Positions 17,501 to 26,186 are shown, counted from the first letter of the stretch. The stretch is 64,000 bases of DNA from Kitasatospora sp. MAA4 (GCF_029893355.1 NZ_JARZAI010000028.1:35430-99429), one strand, 5' to 3'. Made by a program: numbers and translations. Notes: a model not told the origin generated them from the letters alone.

Positions 17501-20160
17501 GCGGCAGCAGCGGAGCCGCGCTGCGCGAGACCCGCGACCCGTCCGTCCCCGAGCAGTCCGGTCGGCGCGGGCGGGTTCGCGCGGACCGGCGGACGCTGCT
17601 GGTGCTGGGCCTCGCCGCGCTGGTCGCGGTGGTGCTGCCGCTGGGGCTGGCGGTCGCCTCGGGCAGCCTCTCGATCCCGCACAACGACGCCTGGGCGTAC
17701 AGCCGGATCGCGCAGACCTTCGCCCGCACCGGGCACATCCAGCTGCTGAGCTGGAACCGCTCGGCGCTGATCGGCCAGTTCATCGTGCTGGGCCCGCTGG
17801 CGGCCTCGCTGACCGTCCAGCAGCTCTACGTCGCACTGCTGGCCCTGGTGGCGCTCTACGCGACGTACGACCTGCTGGTGCCGAGCATCGGCCGCCGGCG
17901 CAGTGCGTTCGCCGCGCTGACCATGGCGGTGTGGCCCGGCTTCGGCCTGCTCTCCACCACGTTCATGGCCGACGTCCCGGCGCTGGCCGCGATGACCCTC
18001 TCGCTGACCTTCGGCCGCCGGGCGCTGGCGCAGCACTCCACCCGGATGCTGGCCCTCTCGATGGCCTTCGGCGTCTGGGGCGTGACCATCCGCGAGCAGG
18101 TGCTGGCCGCCCCGGTGGCGGTGCTGCTGGTGCTCGCGCTGCACGCCCGGCGGCGCGGCACCTTCCGCCGGCGGGTGCTGATCGCCAACGGCGCCGCCTT
18201 CGGCCTCGCCGTGCTGGCCTTCGAACTGTGGCGCCGCTCCCTGCCGGACGGCGACCCGCCGCAGATCGAGTCCCCGCACCTGCTGCTGCAGACCCTCGTC
18301 CACACCTCGGTGCAGGCCTACTTCACGCTGGCGCTGGCGGTGGTCCCGGCGGTCTTCCTGGTGGCCAGGCCGTGGACCTGGCGGCGCGGGACCTGGCTGG
18401 TCGCGCTGGCGGTCGCGGTCGTCGCGGCGCTCACCGTGGCCGACTACGGCCAGCTCGGCTTCTTCCTGCCGAACTACATCGCCCCCGGCGGCCCGTACTG
18501 GGGGGCCGGCAACGGGGTCCCCTCGGTCTTCCCGCTGAGCGCCTGGCCGCTGGTGGTCACGCTGGCCTGCGTGTCGGGCGTCCTGATGGCCGGCGTGCTG
18601 GTGCGCCGGATCCGCGACCTGGACCCGCTGCTGGGCGTCTTCGCGCTGCTGGTGGTCCTCGGCACGTTCGGCGCCGAGACGACCGGCCAGTCGGTCTTCG
18701 ACCGCTACTGCCTGATGGTCATGGCGCCGCTGCTCGCGGTGCTGCTCGCCGAGTCGCGCACCCCGGCGCCGGGTCGGCTGCACACCGCGCAGCGCACCGT
18801 CGCCGGCCTGCTGACGCTGGTCGTCACGCTGTTCTCGCTGGCCATCACGGCCAGCGGCATGGCGTACGACACGGTGCGCTGGCGGACCGCGCAGCGGCTG
18901 GCGGACGCGGGCGCGCCCGTCGAGCACATCGACGCCGGTCTGGAGTGGAACGGCACCCACTCCTCGCAGCGCCTGGCGCTGATCGGCATGATCGAGTTCC
19001 CCTCGATGGTGCCCTGCTTCCTGGAGACCGCCACCCCCGAGAAGACCGGCAGCCCCTACCAGGTGGTCCACTACCGGACCTTCGGGCTGTTCGGCTCCTC
19101 CGATCTGCTGGTCTACAACCAGGACCTGACGGCGTGCGGGACGCACAACGGCACCACGGCCGTCACCACCGAGACCGGCGTGACCTCCACCGCCCGGATC
19201 GATGCCCAGGGCGCCCTGTGGGTGGCCAACCAGGCGGACGCCGGCGGCCCGTTCACCGGTTGGACCAGGATCGGCACGGGCGGCGGCCTGGCCGGCGCCC
19301 CGGCGATGCTGGTCTCCGTCGCCGCCAGCGGCACGCAGAGCGTCTTCGTCCGGACGGCCGGCGGTGCGATCGGGTACTACTCGCACACCGTCTCCGGCTG
19401 GCAGGACCGCCAGCTGCTCTCCGGCGGCCCGGTGTTCGCCGGCGACCCGGCGGTCGTGCTGACGCCCGCAGGCGGCATGTCGGTCTCTGCGGTGGACACC
19501 GCGGGCGACGTCTGGGTCGACACCCAGGTGCTCCCCGGCACGCCGTTCGGCGGCTGGCAGCGGATGAGCACGGGCGGCGGCCTGGCCGGCACCCCGGCGA
19601 TGCTGGTCTCCCCGGCCGGCGGCGGGACGCAGAACGTCTTCGTCCGCACCGCGCAGGGGGCGATCGGCTACTTCGGCCAGTCCGGCCCGAGCTGGCGCCC
19701 CCGGGCCCTGCTGCCCGGCGGCCCGGTCTTCGCGAGCGACCCGGCGGTGACCCTGACCACCAAGGGCGGCATGTCGGTCTCCGCGGTGGACACCGCGGGC
19801 GACCTCTGGGTGGACAGCCAGAAGGTGGCCGGCGAGGCCTTCACCGGCTGGCAGCGGGTGAGCACCAGCGGCGGCCAGCAGGGCACGCCGGCGATCGCGC
19901 TCTCCTCGGTCCGCGGCGGGACCGAGAACCTCTTCGCCCGGACGGCCGACGGCACGATAGCCCGCTTCGAGCAGAACGGCTCCGGCTGGCACGACCGGCA
20001 GCTGCTGGTCGGCGGCCCCGCCTTCGTCCGCGGACCGGCGGTCACGCTGGACGGCAACGGCACGATGACCGTCACCGCGGTGGACGCGACCGGCGCCACC
20101 TGGGCGACCGGCGAGCAGGTCCAGGGCGGCCCCTTCAACGGGTGGGTCAAGATCTCCTGA
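17497..20160 (+). CDS. Membrane GT-C-like glycosyltransferase fused to a C-terminal seven-bladed beta-propeller
   Basis: 887 residues, GTG start coupled to the flippase. Residues ~30-510 are multi-spanning (about 10 helices) with an early acidic site, SIPHNDAWAYSRI (Asp64), as in GT-C transferases using polyprenyl-phosphate sugars. Residues ~560-887 are repetitive, of PLL/tectonin-like beta-propeller type. Two blade types alternate: type A with SVFVRTAGGAIGYY and type B with GGMSVSAVDTAGDVWVD...FGGWQRMSTGGG. An A+B pair repeats every 98 residues (starts ~603, 701, 799), and a leading B half makes seven blades. The propeller would face the outside and could bind the glycan product. A perfect 29-bp terminator hairpin starts right after the stop. 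Fusion is certain from the sequence; activity is inference. Confidence 0.8.
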   Translation: MSGSSGAALRETRDPSVPEQSGRRGRVRADRRTLLVLGLAALVAVVLPLGLAVASGSLSIPHNDAWAYSRIAQTFARTGHIQLLSWNRSALIGQFIVLGPLAASLTVQQLYVALLALVALYATYDLLVPSIGRRRSAFAALTMAVWPGFGLLSTTFMADVPALAAMTLSLTFGRRALAQHSTRMLALSMAFGVWGVTIREQVLAAPVAVLLVLALHARRRGTFRRRVLIANGAAFGLAVLAFELWRRSLPDGDPPQIESPHLLLQTLVHTSVQAYFTLALAVVPAVFLVARPWTWRRGTWLVALAVAVVAALTVADYGQLGFFLPNYIAPGGPYWGAGNGVPSVFPLSAWPLVVTLACVSGVLMAGVLVRRIRDLDPLLGVFALLVVLGTFGAETTGQSVFDRYCLMVMAPLLAVLLAESRTPAPGRLHTAQRTVAGLLTLVVTLFSLAITASGMAYDTVRWRTAQRLADAGAPVEHIDAGLEWNGTHSSQRLALIGMIEFPSMVPCFLETATPEKTGSPYQVVHYRTFGLFGSSDLLVYNQDLTACGTHNGTTAVTTETGVTSTARIDAQGALWVANQADAGGPFTGWTRIGTGGGLAGAPAMLVSVAASGTQSVFVRTAGGAIGYYSHTVSGWQDRQLLSGGPVFAGDPAVVLTPAGGMSVSAVDTAGDVWVDTQVLPGTPFGGWQRMSTGGGLAGTPAMLVSPAGGGTQNVFVRTAQGAIGYFGQSGPSWRPRALLPGGPVFASDPAVTLTTKGGMSVSAVDTAGDLWVDSQKVAGEAFTGWQRVSTSGGQQGTPAIALSSVRGGTENLFARTADGTIARFEQNGSGWHDRQLLVGGPAFVRGPAVTLDGNGTMTVTAVDATGATWATGEQVQGGPFNGWVKIS
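19190..20157 (+). repeat. 294-bp in-frame repeat encoding propeller blade pairs
   Basis: The propeller-coding part repeats with an exact 294-bp period: equivalent codons at 19303, 19597 and 19891. Each unit encodes two blades of ~49 residues. The third unit is the most diverged. Confidence 0.85.
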
Positions 20161-20221
20161 GGCAACGCGAAGGAGCCCGGCTCGCAGACGGTGTCTGCGA
20201 GCCGGGCTCCTTCGCGTTGCC
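20161..20221. terminator. Bidirectional terminator with perfect 29-bp stem
   Basis: Arms 20161-20189 and 20193-20221 are perfect reverse complements around a 3-nt GGT loop, between convergent genes. One of the longest stems in the window. Confidence 0.92.
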
Positions 20222-20236
20222 CGCGGTGCGGTCAGC

Positions 20237-21871
20237 TCACGGGCGGACCGGGATCCGGGGCGAGAGCTCCTGGCCGGTGGTCGCGTCCGGGGTGCCCGGC
20301 TGCGATCCGGCGGCCGGGACGCCGGGGACGCGCTGGACCGTGCGGCCCAGCAGCGGCCAGACCAGCGCGAAGGCGGCGACCAGGTAGAGCACGGTCCACA
20401 ACTCCCAGCCGTAGGGCGGGTTCCAGTCCATCTTGGCCATCGCCTGGAGGTTGACGTTGCCGATTCCGTTGCGGCGCAGCGCCCAGTAGAACGCCGCGAC
20501 GTTCGCCATCGCCAGCGAGACGCCGACCGTGAGCGGCAGCCGCAGCTGGGGCAGGCTGCTCTCGGGCAGCCGACGCGAGATGACCATCGCGGTCAGCAGC
20601 GGCAGGCCGACGGCCAGCGGCAGCAGGTAGCGGCCCTGCCAGATCTCGCCGAGCTTGCCGGCCTGCAGCAGCATCGCGACGATCGGGATGATGAACAGGG
20701 CGAAGGTGGTGCCGAGCACGGCGAAGATCTCCCGGCCCTTGCCGTACATCAGCGCCAGGGTGCCGATGGCGCAGAGCACCCCGCCCCAGATCAGGTAGGT
20801 GAGGAAGGGCGCCGGGGTGTCCAGCCAGCCGAAGTTGCCGATCATGCCGTGGAAGTAGTCCGAGGACTGGATGATCGTGTCGTGCAGGATGCGCTTGTGG
20901 CCCAGGTGCGCGTCGATGTACGAGTGGTCCGGGTGGGTGTGGCTCCACAGCAGCGCCAGCGCGGTGGCCAGCACGCCGATCCCCGCGGAGATCCGGACGC
21001 CGGTGCTGCGCAGGATCTCGCGCAGCGCCTGCCGGTCGGCGACGATCAGGCCGGTGAGCACGGCCCCGGCGATCCAGATCGGGCCGAGCGGTCTGATCTC
21101 CAGCACGATCACCATCGCGACGGTGGCTCGGACGAGCCGGCGCCTGAGCAGTTCGGGCCGGTGCTCCATCAGCATGGACAGGATCGCCGTCCAGGCCAGC
21201 AGGCCGGCCGCGGACTCGACGCCGTTGGGGTTCACCGCCCCGCCCAGGAACAGCACCATCGGCGTCGCCGCCGTCAGGACGCCGATCTTGACCACCCGCG
21301 CGTTGCGGCGCCACTCCGCGGCGGTCACCAGCGCGCTGGCCAGCAGCGCGGCGGTGAAGGCCGCCGAGGCGAGCCGCATCAGGTAGATCGCGTTGGGGCC
21401 CGCCACCAGCAGGCTGGGCCACCCCACGAACACGTAGTAGAAGGGGTTGTAGCGCCCGGCCGCGGTGGTCGCCGGCGCGGTCTCGGTGTTGTTGCTGATC
21501 TTCGGCGCGCAGGCGGCCGAGTTGAGGTTGTCCTCGTAGCAGTGGTTGTTGCCCTCGAGTTCGCTGTACCACTCCGGCAGGTCGAACTGGGAGTTGGCGA
21601 ACACCGTCGGGATCCAGCCGACGCTCGACTTGACCATCACCTCGCGGCCGTTGATCTCACCGCGGGCGACCGCGGCGGCCCGGACGATGTGGGACGGCTC
21701 GTCCGGGGACCCCACGATGGGCGTCGCGATCGACCACGCGCCGGCCAGCGTGAAGAACAGCAGGAAGCCCATCACCCACAGTCGCCGACGGGAGGCCGCC
21801 GGCCAGCTGACGAAGGCTCGAAGTGGGCGCGCGATTCCAGCAGTTCGGGATTCTCGGGATACGTCCGACAT
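20237..21871 (-). CDS. DUF2142 multi-spanning membrane protein
   Basis: 544 residues. DUF2142 family, found in surface-polysaccharide and teichoic-acid-type loci and thought to have a GT-C-like fold. An N-terminal helix is followed by an acidic motif, GSPDEPSHIVRA (Asp57-Glu58), where a catalytic or metal-binding acid is expected. A long extracellular loop holds GWIPTVFANSQFDLPEWY, then about ten further helices. The ATG at 21871 follows a GGAGAC site. It probably acts on a polyprenyl-linked sugar outside the membrane, but the reaction is not known. 67 bp after the next gene upstream (21939-23576), in the same direction. Confidence 0.85.
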   Translation of the reverse strand: MSDVSRESRTAGIARPLRAFVSWPAASRRRLWVMGFLLFFTLAGAWSIATPIVGSPDEPSHIVRAAAVARGEINGREVMVKSSVGWIPTVFANSQFDLPEWYSELEGNNHCYEDNLNSAACAPKISNNTETAPATTAAGRYNPFYYVFVGWPSLLVAGPNAIYLMRLASAAFTAALLASALVTAAEWRRNARVVKIGVLTAATPMVLFLGGAVNPNGVESAAGLLAWTAILSMLMEHRPELLRRRLVRATVAMVIVLEIRPLGPIWIAGAVLTGLIVADRQALREILRSTGVRISAGIGVLATALALLWSHTHPDHSYIDAHLGHKRILHDTIIQSSDYFHGMIGNFGWLDTPAPFLTYLIWGGVLCAIGTLALMYGKGREIFAVLGTTFALFIIPIVAMLLQAGKLGEIWQGRYLLPLAVGLPLLTAMVISRRLPESSLPQLRLPLTVGVSLAMANVAAFYWALRRNGIGNVNLQAMAKMDWNPPYGWELWTVLYLVAAFALVWPLLGRTVQRVPGVPAAGSQPGTPDATTGQELSPRIPVRP

Positions 21872-21938
21872 GAAGATTGGGTCTCCGGATGAGAGAGGGC
21901 AGCAGATCGGGCCGCCGGTGCGGCTGGTCAGGGCGTCC

Positions 21939-23576
21939 CTACTGGATCAGCTGCTGCCAGGTCTGGTCGCCATCCTGGCTACAGGTGTGGTTCGGCGCGT
22001 AGGTGGGGCACTTGCCGTTGAGCTCGCGGACCGTGTGCGAGACCCAGGGCAGGATCTTGTAGCTGTTCTCCTTGGCCGGCATGTAGCGGTCCGACATCGA
22101 GGAGGCCACCGACCCGAAGAGGAAGAGCAGTCCGACGAAGGCCCCGATCACGGCGGTCTGCGGGCTCGGGAACTTCCCGCGGGCGGTGAGCTCGCGCACC
22201 ACCAGGTGGACGGCCAGGCCGCCCAGAATCAGCGCGCAGTAGAGCAGTTGGTTGTCGGTCCGCAGCCAGAGCTGCACCGTCTGGGTCGAGTACATCTCCG
22301 AGGCGAAGTACATCCGCATCACCCAGGCGCTGGCGAACATGCAGACCACGGTGACCACGAAGGGCTTGCGCATGCCGAGCCAGAGGCAGACGCCCAGGCA
22401 GACGAAGAGCACGATGGCGAACAGCCCGATGCCGCCGAGCTCACCGGGCACCGGCCACTGGCCGACCTTGCCGGGCATGTCGGTGCGCCACATCAGGAAG
22501 TACGCCGGGTCGGTCTTGGTGTCGAACGAGAAGTTCTTGTCCACCGTCGTGGCCGACTGCTGCAGCAGCGTCACGGCGTAGCTGCCGGCGACGACCACGA
22601 AGGCGGCGACGGTGGCGCCCAGGAACCCGGCGCCCTTGAGCAGTCCGGTCCGCCAGGGGAAGAAGATGGCGGCAGCCGCTATCACCCCCGCCGCACTCCA
22701 GACGAACCAGCCGGAGTAGGTCAGGAACAGCACGCCGAGCACCACCCCGAAGGCGGCGCCCTTGACCAGCACCGGCGTCCAGCGCTGGGTGGCGGACTTG
22801 CTCAACTCCCGTACCATCGCGGCCAGTACGGGCACCAGCATGATCAACACGGTGGCGCTGTACGGCTTGTAGGCGTCGATGATGGCGAAGGCCGGCAGCA
22901 CGCCGAAGGCCAGCGCGCGGACCGGGCTGAGCACCAGGCGCCAGCACAGGTACGCCAGCGGGCCGGTGACGGCCGCGCCGAGGATCTGCAGGTCCTTGAA
23001 GGCGTACGCGGTGTTGCCGCCGCGGAACCACTCGGCGTAGTAGCCCAGCGTGTAGAGCGGTCCGGGCGGGTAGACCAGGGCCTCCGGCGGAACCGAGTGC
23101 CCGTGGGCGACCAGGCTGGACCACTCGACGATCCGGCCGCTGTCCCCGTTCAGGCCGAACATCGGCCACGGGGTGCCGAGCAGCGAGATCACCGCGCCGC
23201 CGGCCACGAACCCGCTCGCCAGGCCCGCCGCGGCGGCGGCGCTGAGGCGCACCACGAGCGGGAAGTGGCGGGAACCGCGGAGCCGGAGTGCTGCCATGAG
23301 CATGGCAACGAGTACGATGCCGACCAGAGCGAACCGGAGCTGCAGTGCGGCGAGCCCGCTGACCTGCCCGATCCGGTCCAGCGGGTCCAGTCGCAGGTGC
23401 CGTACGGAGATCGGCAGGATCAGCGCCGCGGTGAAGGCGACCAGCGCCTCGACGGCGTACCCTGCTGCCGACCTCGCGGTCGCCTGCTCGCGGATGGCGG
23501 CGGTTCGCGCCCGGAGTCCTGAGATCGGGAGCACCGCGGCCGGCGCGGCGACCGGTGACGCAGGGTGGGTCGTCAA
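21939..23576 (-). CDS. Multi-spanning GT-C-like glycosyltransferase, arabinofuranosyltransferase-like
   Basis: 545 residues from a TTG at 23576. The TTG is supported by GAGGAAG seven bases upstream; no in-frame ATG is near. About 12 membrane helices and a short extracellular C-terminus with Cys residues (GKCPTYAPNHTCSQ). The first large loop carries FGLNGDSGRIVEW (Asp145) and VYPPGPLY (169-175), reminiscent of the acidic and YPPG motifs of AftA-type (GT85) galactan arabinofuranosyltransferases. The resemblance is by motif only. Likely adds a sugar from a polyprenyl-phosphate donor to the cell-surface glycan of this locus. Confidence 0.6.
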   Translation of the reverse strand: MTTHPASPVAAPAAVLPISGLRARTAAIREQATARSAAGYAVEALVAFTAALILPISVRHLRLDPLDRIGQVSGLAALQLRFALVGIVLVAMLMAALRLRGSRHFPLVVRLSAAAAAGLASGFVAGGAVISLLGTPWPMFGLNGDSGRIVEWSSLVAHGHSVPPEALVYPPGPLYTLGYYAEWFRGGNTAYAFKDLQILGAAVTGPLAYLCWRLVLSPVRALAFGVLPAFAIIDAYKPYSATVLIMLVPVLAAMVRELSKSATQRWTPVLVKGAAFGVVLGVLFLTYSGWFVWSAAGVIAAAAIFFPWRTGLLKGAGFLGATVAAFVVVAGSYAVTLLQQSATTVDKNFSFDTKTDPAYFLMWRTDMPGKVGQWPVPGELGGIGLFAIVLFVCLGVCLWLGMRKPFVVTVVCMFASAWVMRMYFASEMYSTQTVQLWLRTDNQLLYCALILGGLAVHLVVRELTARGKFPSPQTAVIGAFVGLLFLFGSVASSMSDRYMPAKENSYKILPWVSHTVRELNGKCPTYAPNHTCSQDGDQTWQQLIQ

Positions 23577-24174
23577 GATCGTTCTTCCTCAGAGGTGGGG
23601 CCGGGCCGCCTGATGCGGCGTCAGTGGTCTCGCCCGGGAGTGAATGGCGCCAGAGCCCCAAATCATAAGATGCCGACCTGCCGCAACCACGTGCGGGGTC
23701 GCGCACCTGTGCGGACATCGCTCCTACGGCCCAGTGGGTTGTCCCGATTGGCGCCGGTGCCTGCTGGTATGGCAGACTACCTGGGTTGCTCGGTTGAGTG
23801 CCGATGCTGCGCGCCTCCCACCGGGAGGACCGGAAGCGAGTCCCAAGTACTCGTCGTTCCCGTGATGGCCGTTCATGTGTTCACGTGCTGTATGTGAATG
23901 CAGTGGTGTGTAAGCGACACCGCGGCAGCTGCGGGGCGGACGTACGGGAATCTTCCGGGAAGCGTGGGCAGGGCCTCGACCCGGTATCCGATGGGTGCAA
24001 GACACTCCAGATCCACTGAAAAAGGTAACTGTTTTACCTTTTTCTTGAGCGTCAGGGCGACACGCCCGAGCGCGTGGACCGGAGGGTAACCACCCAGGGG
24101 CACCACCGGACCAGTCCACCCGGATGAATCCGGCAGTAGAAGCAGCAGACGAGACAAAGGACTACTGAGTAGCC
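23577..24174. promoter_or_regulatory. 598-bp non-coding region: divergent promoters and long rpsJ leader
   Basis: No credible gene, tRNA or repeat is seen; the short ORFs here have no ribosome sites. Minus-strand promoter candidate for the gene ending at 23576: TATGAT at 23662-23667. Plus-strand candidate -10: TATGGC at 23768-23773, with a weak -35. Downstream of that come a CCTCCC/GGGAGG hairpin (23814-23828) and an AT-rich hairpin (24018-24044) before rpsJ. The size suggests a leader of up to ~390 nt for the S10 operon. Confidence 0.45.
24018..24044 (+). promoter_or_regulatory. AT-rich stem-loop in the S10 operon leader
   Basis: Perfect 11-bp arms, GAAAAAGGTAA (24018-24028) and its complement (24034-24044), with a CTGTT loop ending in a T run. 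Strikingly AT-rich for this genome, ~130 nt before rpsJ. Looks like an intrinsic terminator or attenuator. Confidence 0.65.
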
Positions 24175-24483
24175 ATGGCGGGACAGAAGATCCGCATCCG
24201 GCTCAAGGCCTACGACCACGAGGTGATTGACTCCTCGGCGAAGAAGATCGTCGAGACCGTCATTCGCACTGGTGCGCAGGTCGCGGGCCCGGTGCCGCTG
24301 CCCACTGAGAAGAACGTTTACTGCGTCATCCGCTCGCCGCACAAGTACAAGGACTCGCGCGAGCACTTCGAGATGCGCACCCACAAGCGTCTGATCGACA
24401 TCCTCGACCCGACCCCGAAGACCGTTGACTCGCTGATGCGCCTCGACCTTCCGGCCGGCGTCGACATCGAGATCAAGCTCTGA
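24175..24483 (+). CDS. rpsJ: 30S ribosomal protein S10
   Basis: 102 residues, standard. S10 is in the 30S head and, as NusE, joins antitermination complexes. N-terminal MAGQKIRIRLKAYDHEVID and C-terminal LPAGVDIEIKL are typical. First gene of the S10 operon; a long structured leader precedes it. 14 bp to rplC. Confidence 0.98.
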   Translation: MAGQKIRIRLKAYDHEVIDSSAKKIVETVIRTGAQVAGPVPLPTEKNVYCVIRSPHKYKDSREHFEMRTHKRLIDILDPTPKTVDSLMRLDLPAGVDIEIKL

Positions 24484-24497
24484 GAGGCGCGACGAAG

Positions 24498-25142
24498 ATG
24501 GCAAAGCAGATTAAGGGCATCCTGGGCGAGAAGCTCGGCATGACCCAGGTCTGGGACGAGAACAACCGGATCGTTCCGGTGACCGTCGTCAAGGCCGGGC
24601 CCAATGTCGTGACCCAGATCCACACCGCTGATGGCACCGGCTACGACGCCGTGCAGATCGGTTTCGGCGAGATCGACCCCCGCAAGGTGAACAAGCCCCT
24701 CGCGGGTCACTTCGCCAAGGCCGGTGTCACCCCGCGCCGCCACCTGGTCGAGCTGCGTACCTCGGACGCGTCCGAGTACACGCTGGGCCAGGAGATCACC
24801 GCCGAGCTGTTCGAGGCGGGTGTCAAGGTCGACGTGACCGGCACCTCCAAGGGCAAGGGCTTCGCCGGTGTCATGAAGCGTCACAACTTCAAGGGCCTCG
24901 GCGCCGGTCACGGCGTGCAGCGCAAGCACCGTTCGCCCGGCTCGATCGGTGGCTGCGCCACCCCGGGTCGCGTGTTCAAGGGCATGAAGATGGCCGGCCG
25001 GATGGGCCACGAGCGCGTGACCACCCAGAACCTGACCATCCACGCCGTTGACGCGGAGAAGGGGCTGCTCCTGATCAAGGGCGCAATCCCCGGTCCGAAC
25101 GGCGGCCTCATCCTCGTCCGCACCGCGGCGAAGGGGCTGTGA
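24498..25142 (+). CDS. rplC: 50S ribosomal protein L3
   Basis: 214 residues. Early-assembly protein whose extended loop reaches the peptidyl-transferase centre. KGILGEKLGMTQVWDE at the N-terminus and the GHGVQRKHRSPGSIGG loop are intact. RBS GAGAGG overlaps the rpsJ stop. Confidence 0.98.
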   Translation: MAKQIKGILGEKLGMTQVWDENNRIVPVTVVKAGPNVVTQIHTADGTGYDAVQIGFGEIDPRKVNKPLAGHFAKAGVTPRRHLVELRTSDASEYTLGQEITAELFEAGVKVDVTGTSKGKGFAGVMKRHNFKGLGAGHGVQRKHRSPGSIGGCATPGRVFKGMKMAGRMGHERVTTQNLTIHAVDAEKGLLLIKGAIPGPNGGLILVRTAAKGL

Positions 25143-25146
25143 GGAT

Positions 25147-25824
25147 ATGAGCACCATTGACATCCTGTCGCCCGCGGGCGACAAGACCGGCACCCTTGAG
25201 CTGCCGGCTGAGATCTTCGACGCCAAGGTCAGCGTTCCGCTGATGCACCAGGTCGTCGTGGCTCAGCTCGCCGGCGCCCGCCAGGGTACGCACTCGACCA
25301 AGCGTCGTGGCGAGGTCCGAGGCGGCGGCCGCAAGCCGTACCGCCAGAAGGGCACCGGCCGCGCCCGTCAGGGCTCGACCCGCGCGCCGCAGTTCGCGGG
25401 CGGTGGCATCGTCCACGGCCCCAAGCCGCGTGACTACTCGCAGCGGACCCCGAAGAAGATGATCGCCGCCGCTCTGCGCAGCGCGCTCACCGACCGGGCC
25501 CGTTACGACCGCATCCACGTCATCACCGACGTGACCGCGACCGAGGCGCCGTCGACCAAGGCCGCCAAGGGCCTGTTCGGCAAGATCACCGAGCGCAAGA
25601 ACATCCTCCTCGTCGTCGAGCGTGCCGACGAGCTGGGTCTGAAGAGCGCCCGCAACCTGCCGAACGTCCACATCCTGGACGCCGGTCAGCTGAACACCTA
25701 CGACGTGCTCGTCTCCGACGACGTGGTCTTCACCCAGGCCGCCTTCGAGCGTTTCGTGGCGGGTCCCGCCGCGTCCGCCAAGGCTGTGGCTGCTGAGGGC
25801 GAGCTCGAAGGGAGCGCCGCCTGA
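25147..25824 (+). CDS. rplD: 50S ribosomal protein L4
   Basis: 225 residues. Lines the exit tunnel with the extended loop RGGGRKPYRQKGTGRARQG; residues where macrolide-resistance changes arise look wild type. In E. coli L4 autoregulates the S10 operon; whether it does so here is not known. Stop and rplW start overlap by 1 bp. Confidence 0.98.
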   Translation: MSTIDILSPAGDKTGTLELPAEIFDAKVSVPLMHQVVVAQLAGARQGTHSTKRRGEVRGGGRKPYRQKGTGRARQGSTRAPQFAGGGIVHGPKPRDYSQRTPKKMIAAALRSALTDRARYDRIHVITDVTATEAPSTKAAKGLFGKITERKNILLVVERADELGLKSARNLPNVHILDAGQLNTYDVLVSDDVVFTQAAFERFVAGPAASAKAVAAEGELEGSAA

Positions 25825-26144
25825 TGGCTGCAGAGATCACGAGCAAGACGTTCACGGACCCCCGTGACATCTTGGTGAAGCCGGTCATCTCGGAGAAGAG
25901 CTACTCGCTCCTCGACGAGAACAAGTACACGTTCGTCGTGTCGCCGGGTGCCAACAAGACCCAGATCAAGCAGGCCATCGAAGCGGTCTTCTCGGTCAAG
26001 GTCGAGTCCGTCAACACGCTCAACCGTCAGGGCAAGCGCAAGCGCTCCAAGACGGGCTTTGGCAAGCGCAAGGACACCAAGCGCGCCATCGTGACGCTGG
26101 CTGAGGGCAACCGCATCGACATCTTCGGTGGTCCGGTCTCCTAA
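25824..26144 (+). CDS. rplW: 50S ribosomal protein L23
   Basis: 106 residues. Located at the tunnel exit; docking site for trigger factor and SRP. DPRDILVKPVISEKSYSLLD and the basic QGKRKRSKTGFGKRKDTKRA loop are diagnostic. TGATG-type overlap with rplD. Confidence 0.98.
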   Translation: MAAEITSKTFTDPRDILVKPVISEKSYSLLDENKYTFVVSPGANKTQIKQAIEAVFSVKVESVNTLNRQGKRKRSKTGFGKRKDTKRAIVTLAEGNRIDIFGGPVS

Positions 26145-26186
26145 CGGAGATCGTGCCGTCGATAAGGACGAGGACGAGAGAGCCAA

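Noticed and set aside
17215..19992. 925-residue minus-strand frame opposite the GT-propeller gene
   Set aside because: Repetitive shadow of the propeller repeats; no coherent protein features.
23798..24019. Short ORFs in the rpsJ leader
   Set aside because: No ribosome sites, poor codon bias, and overlapping predicted RNA structures.
23577..24174. Possible tRNA or riboswitch in the long gap before rpsJ
   Set aside because: No cloverleaf, T-loop GTTCRANNC pattern or known riboswitch core could be recognised by eye.
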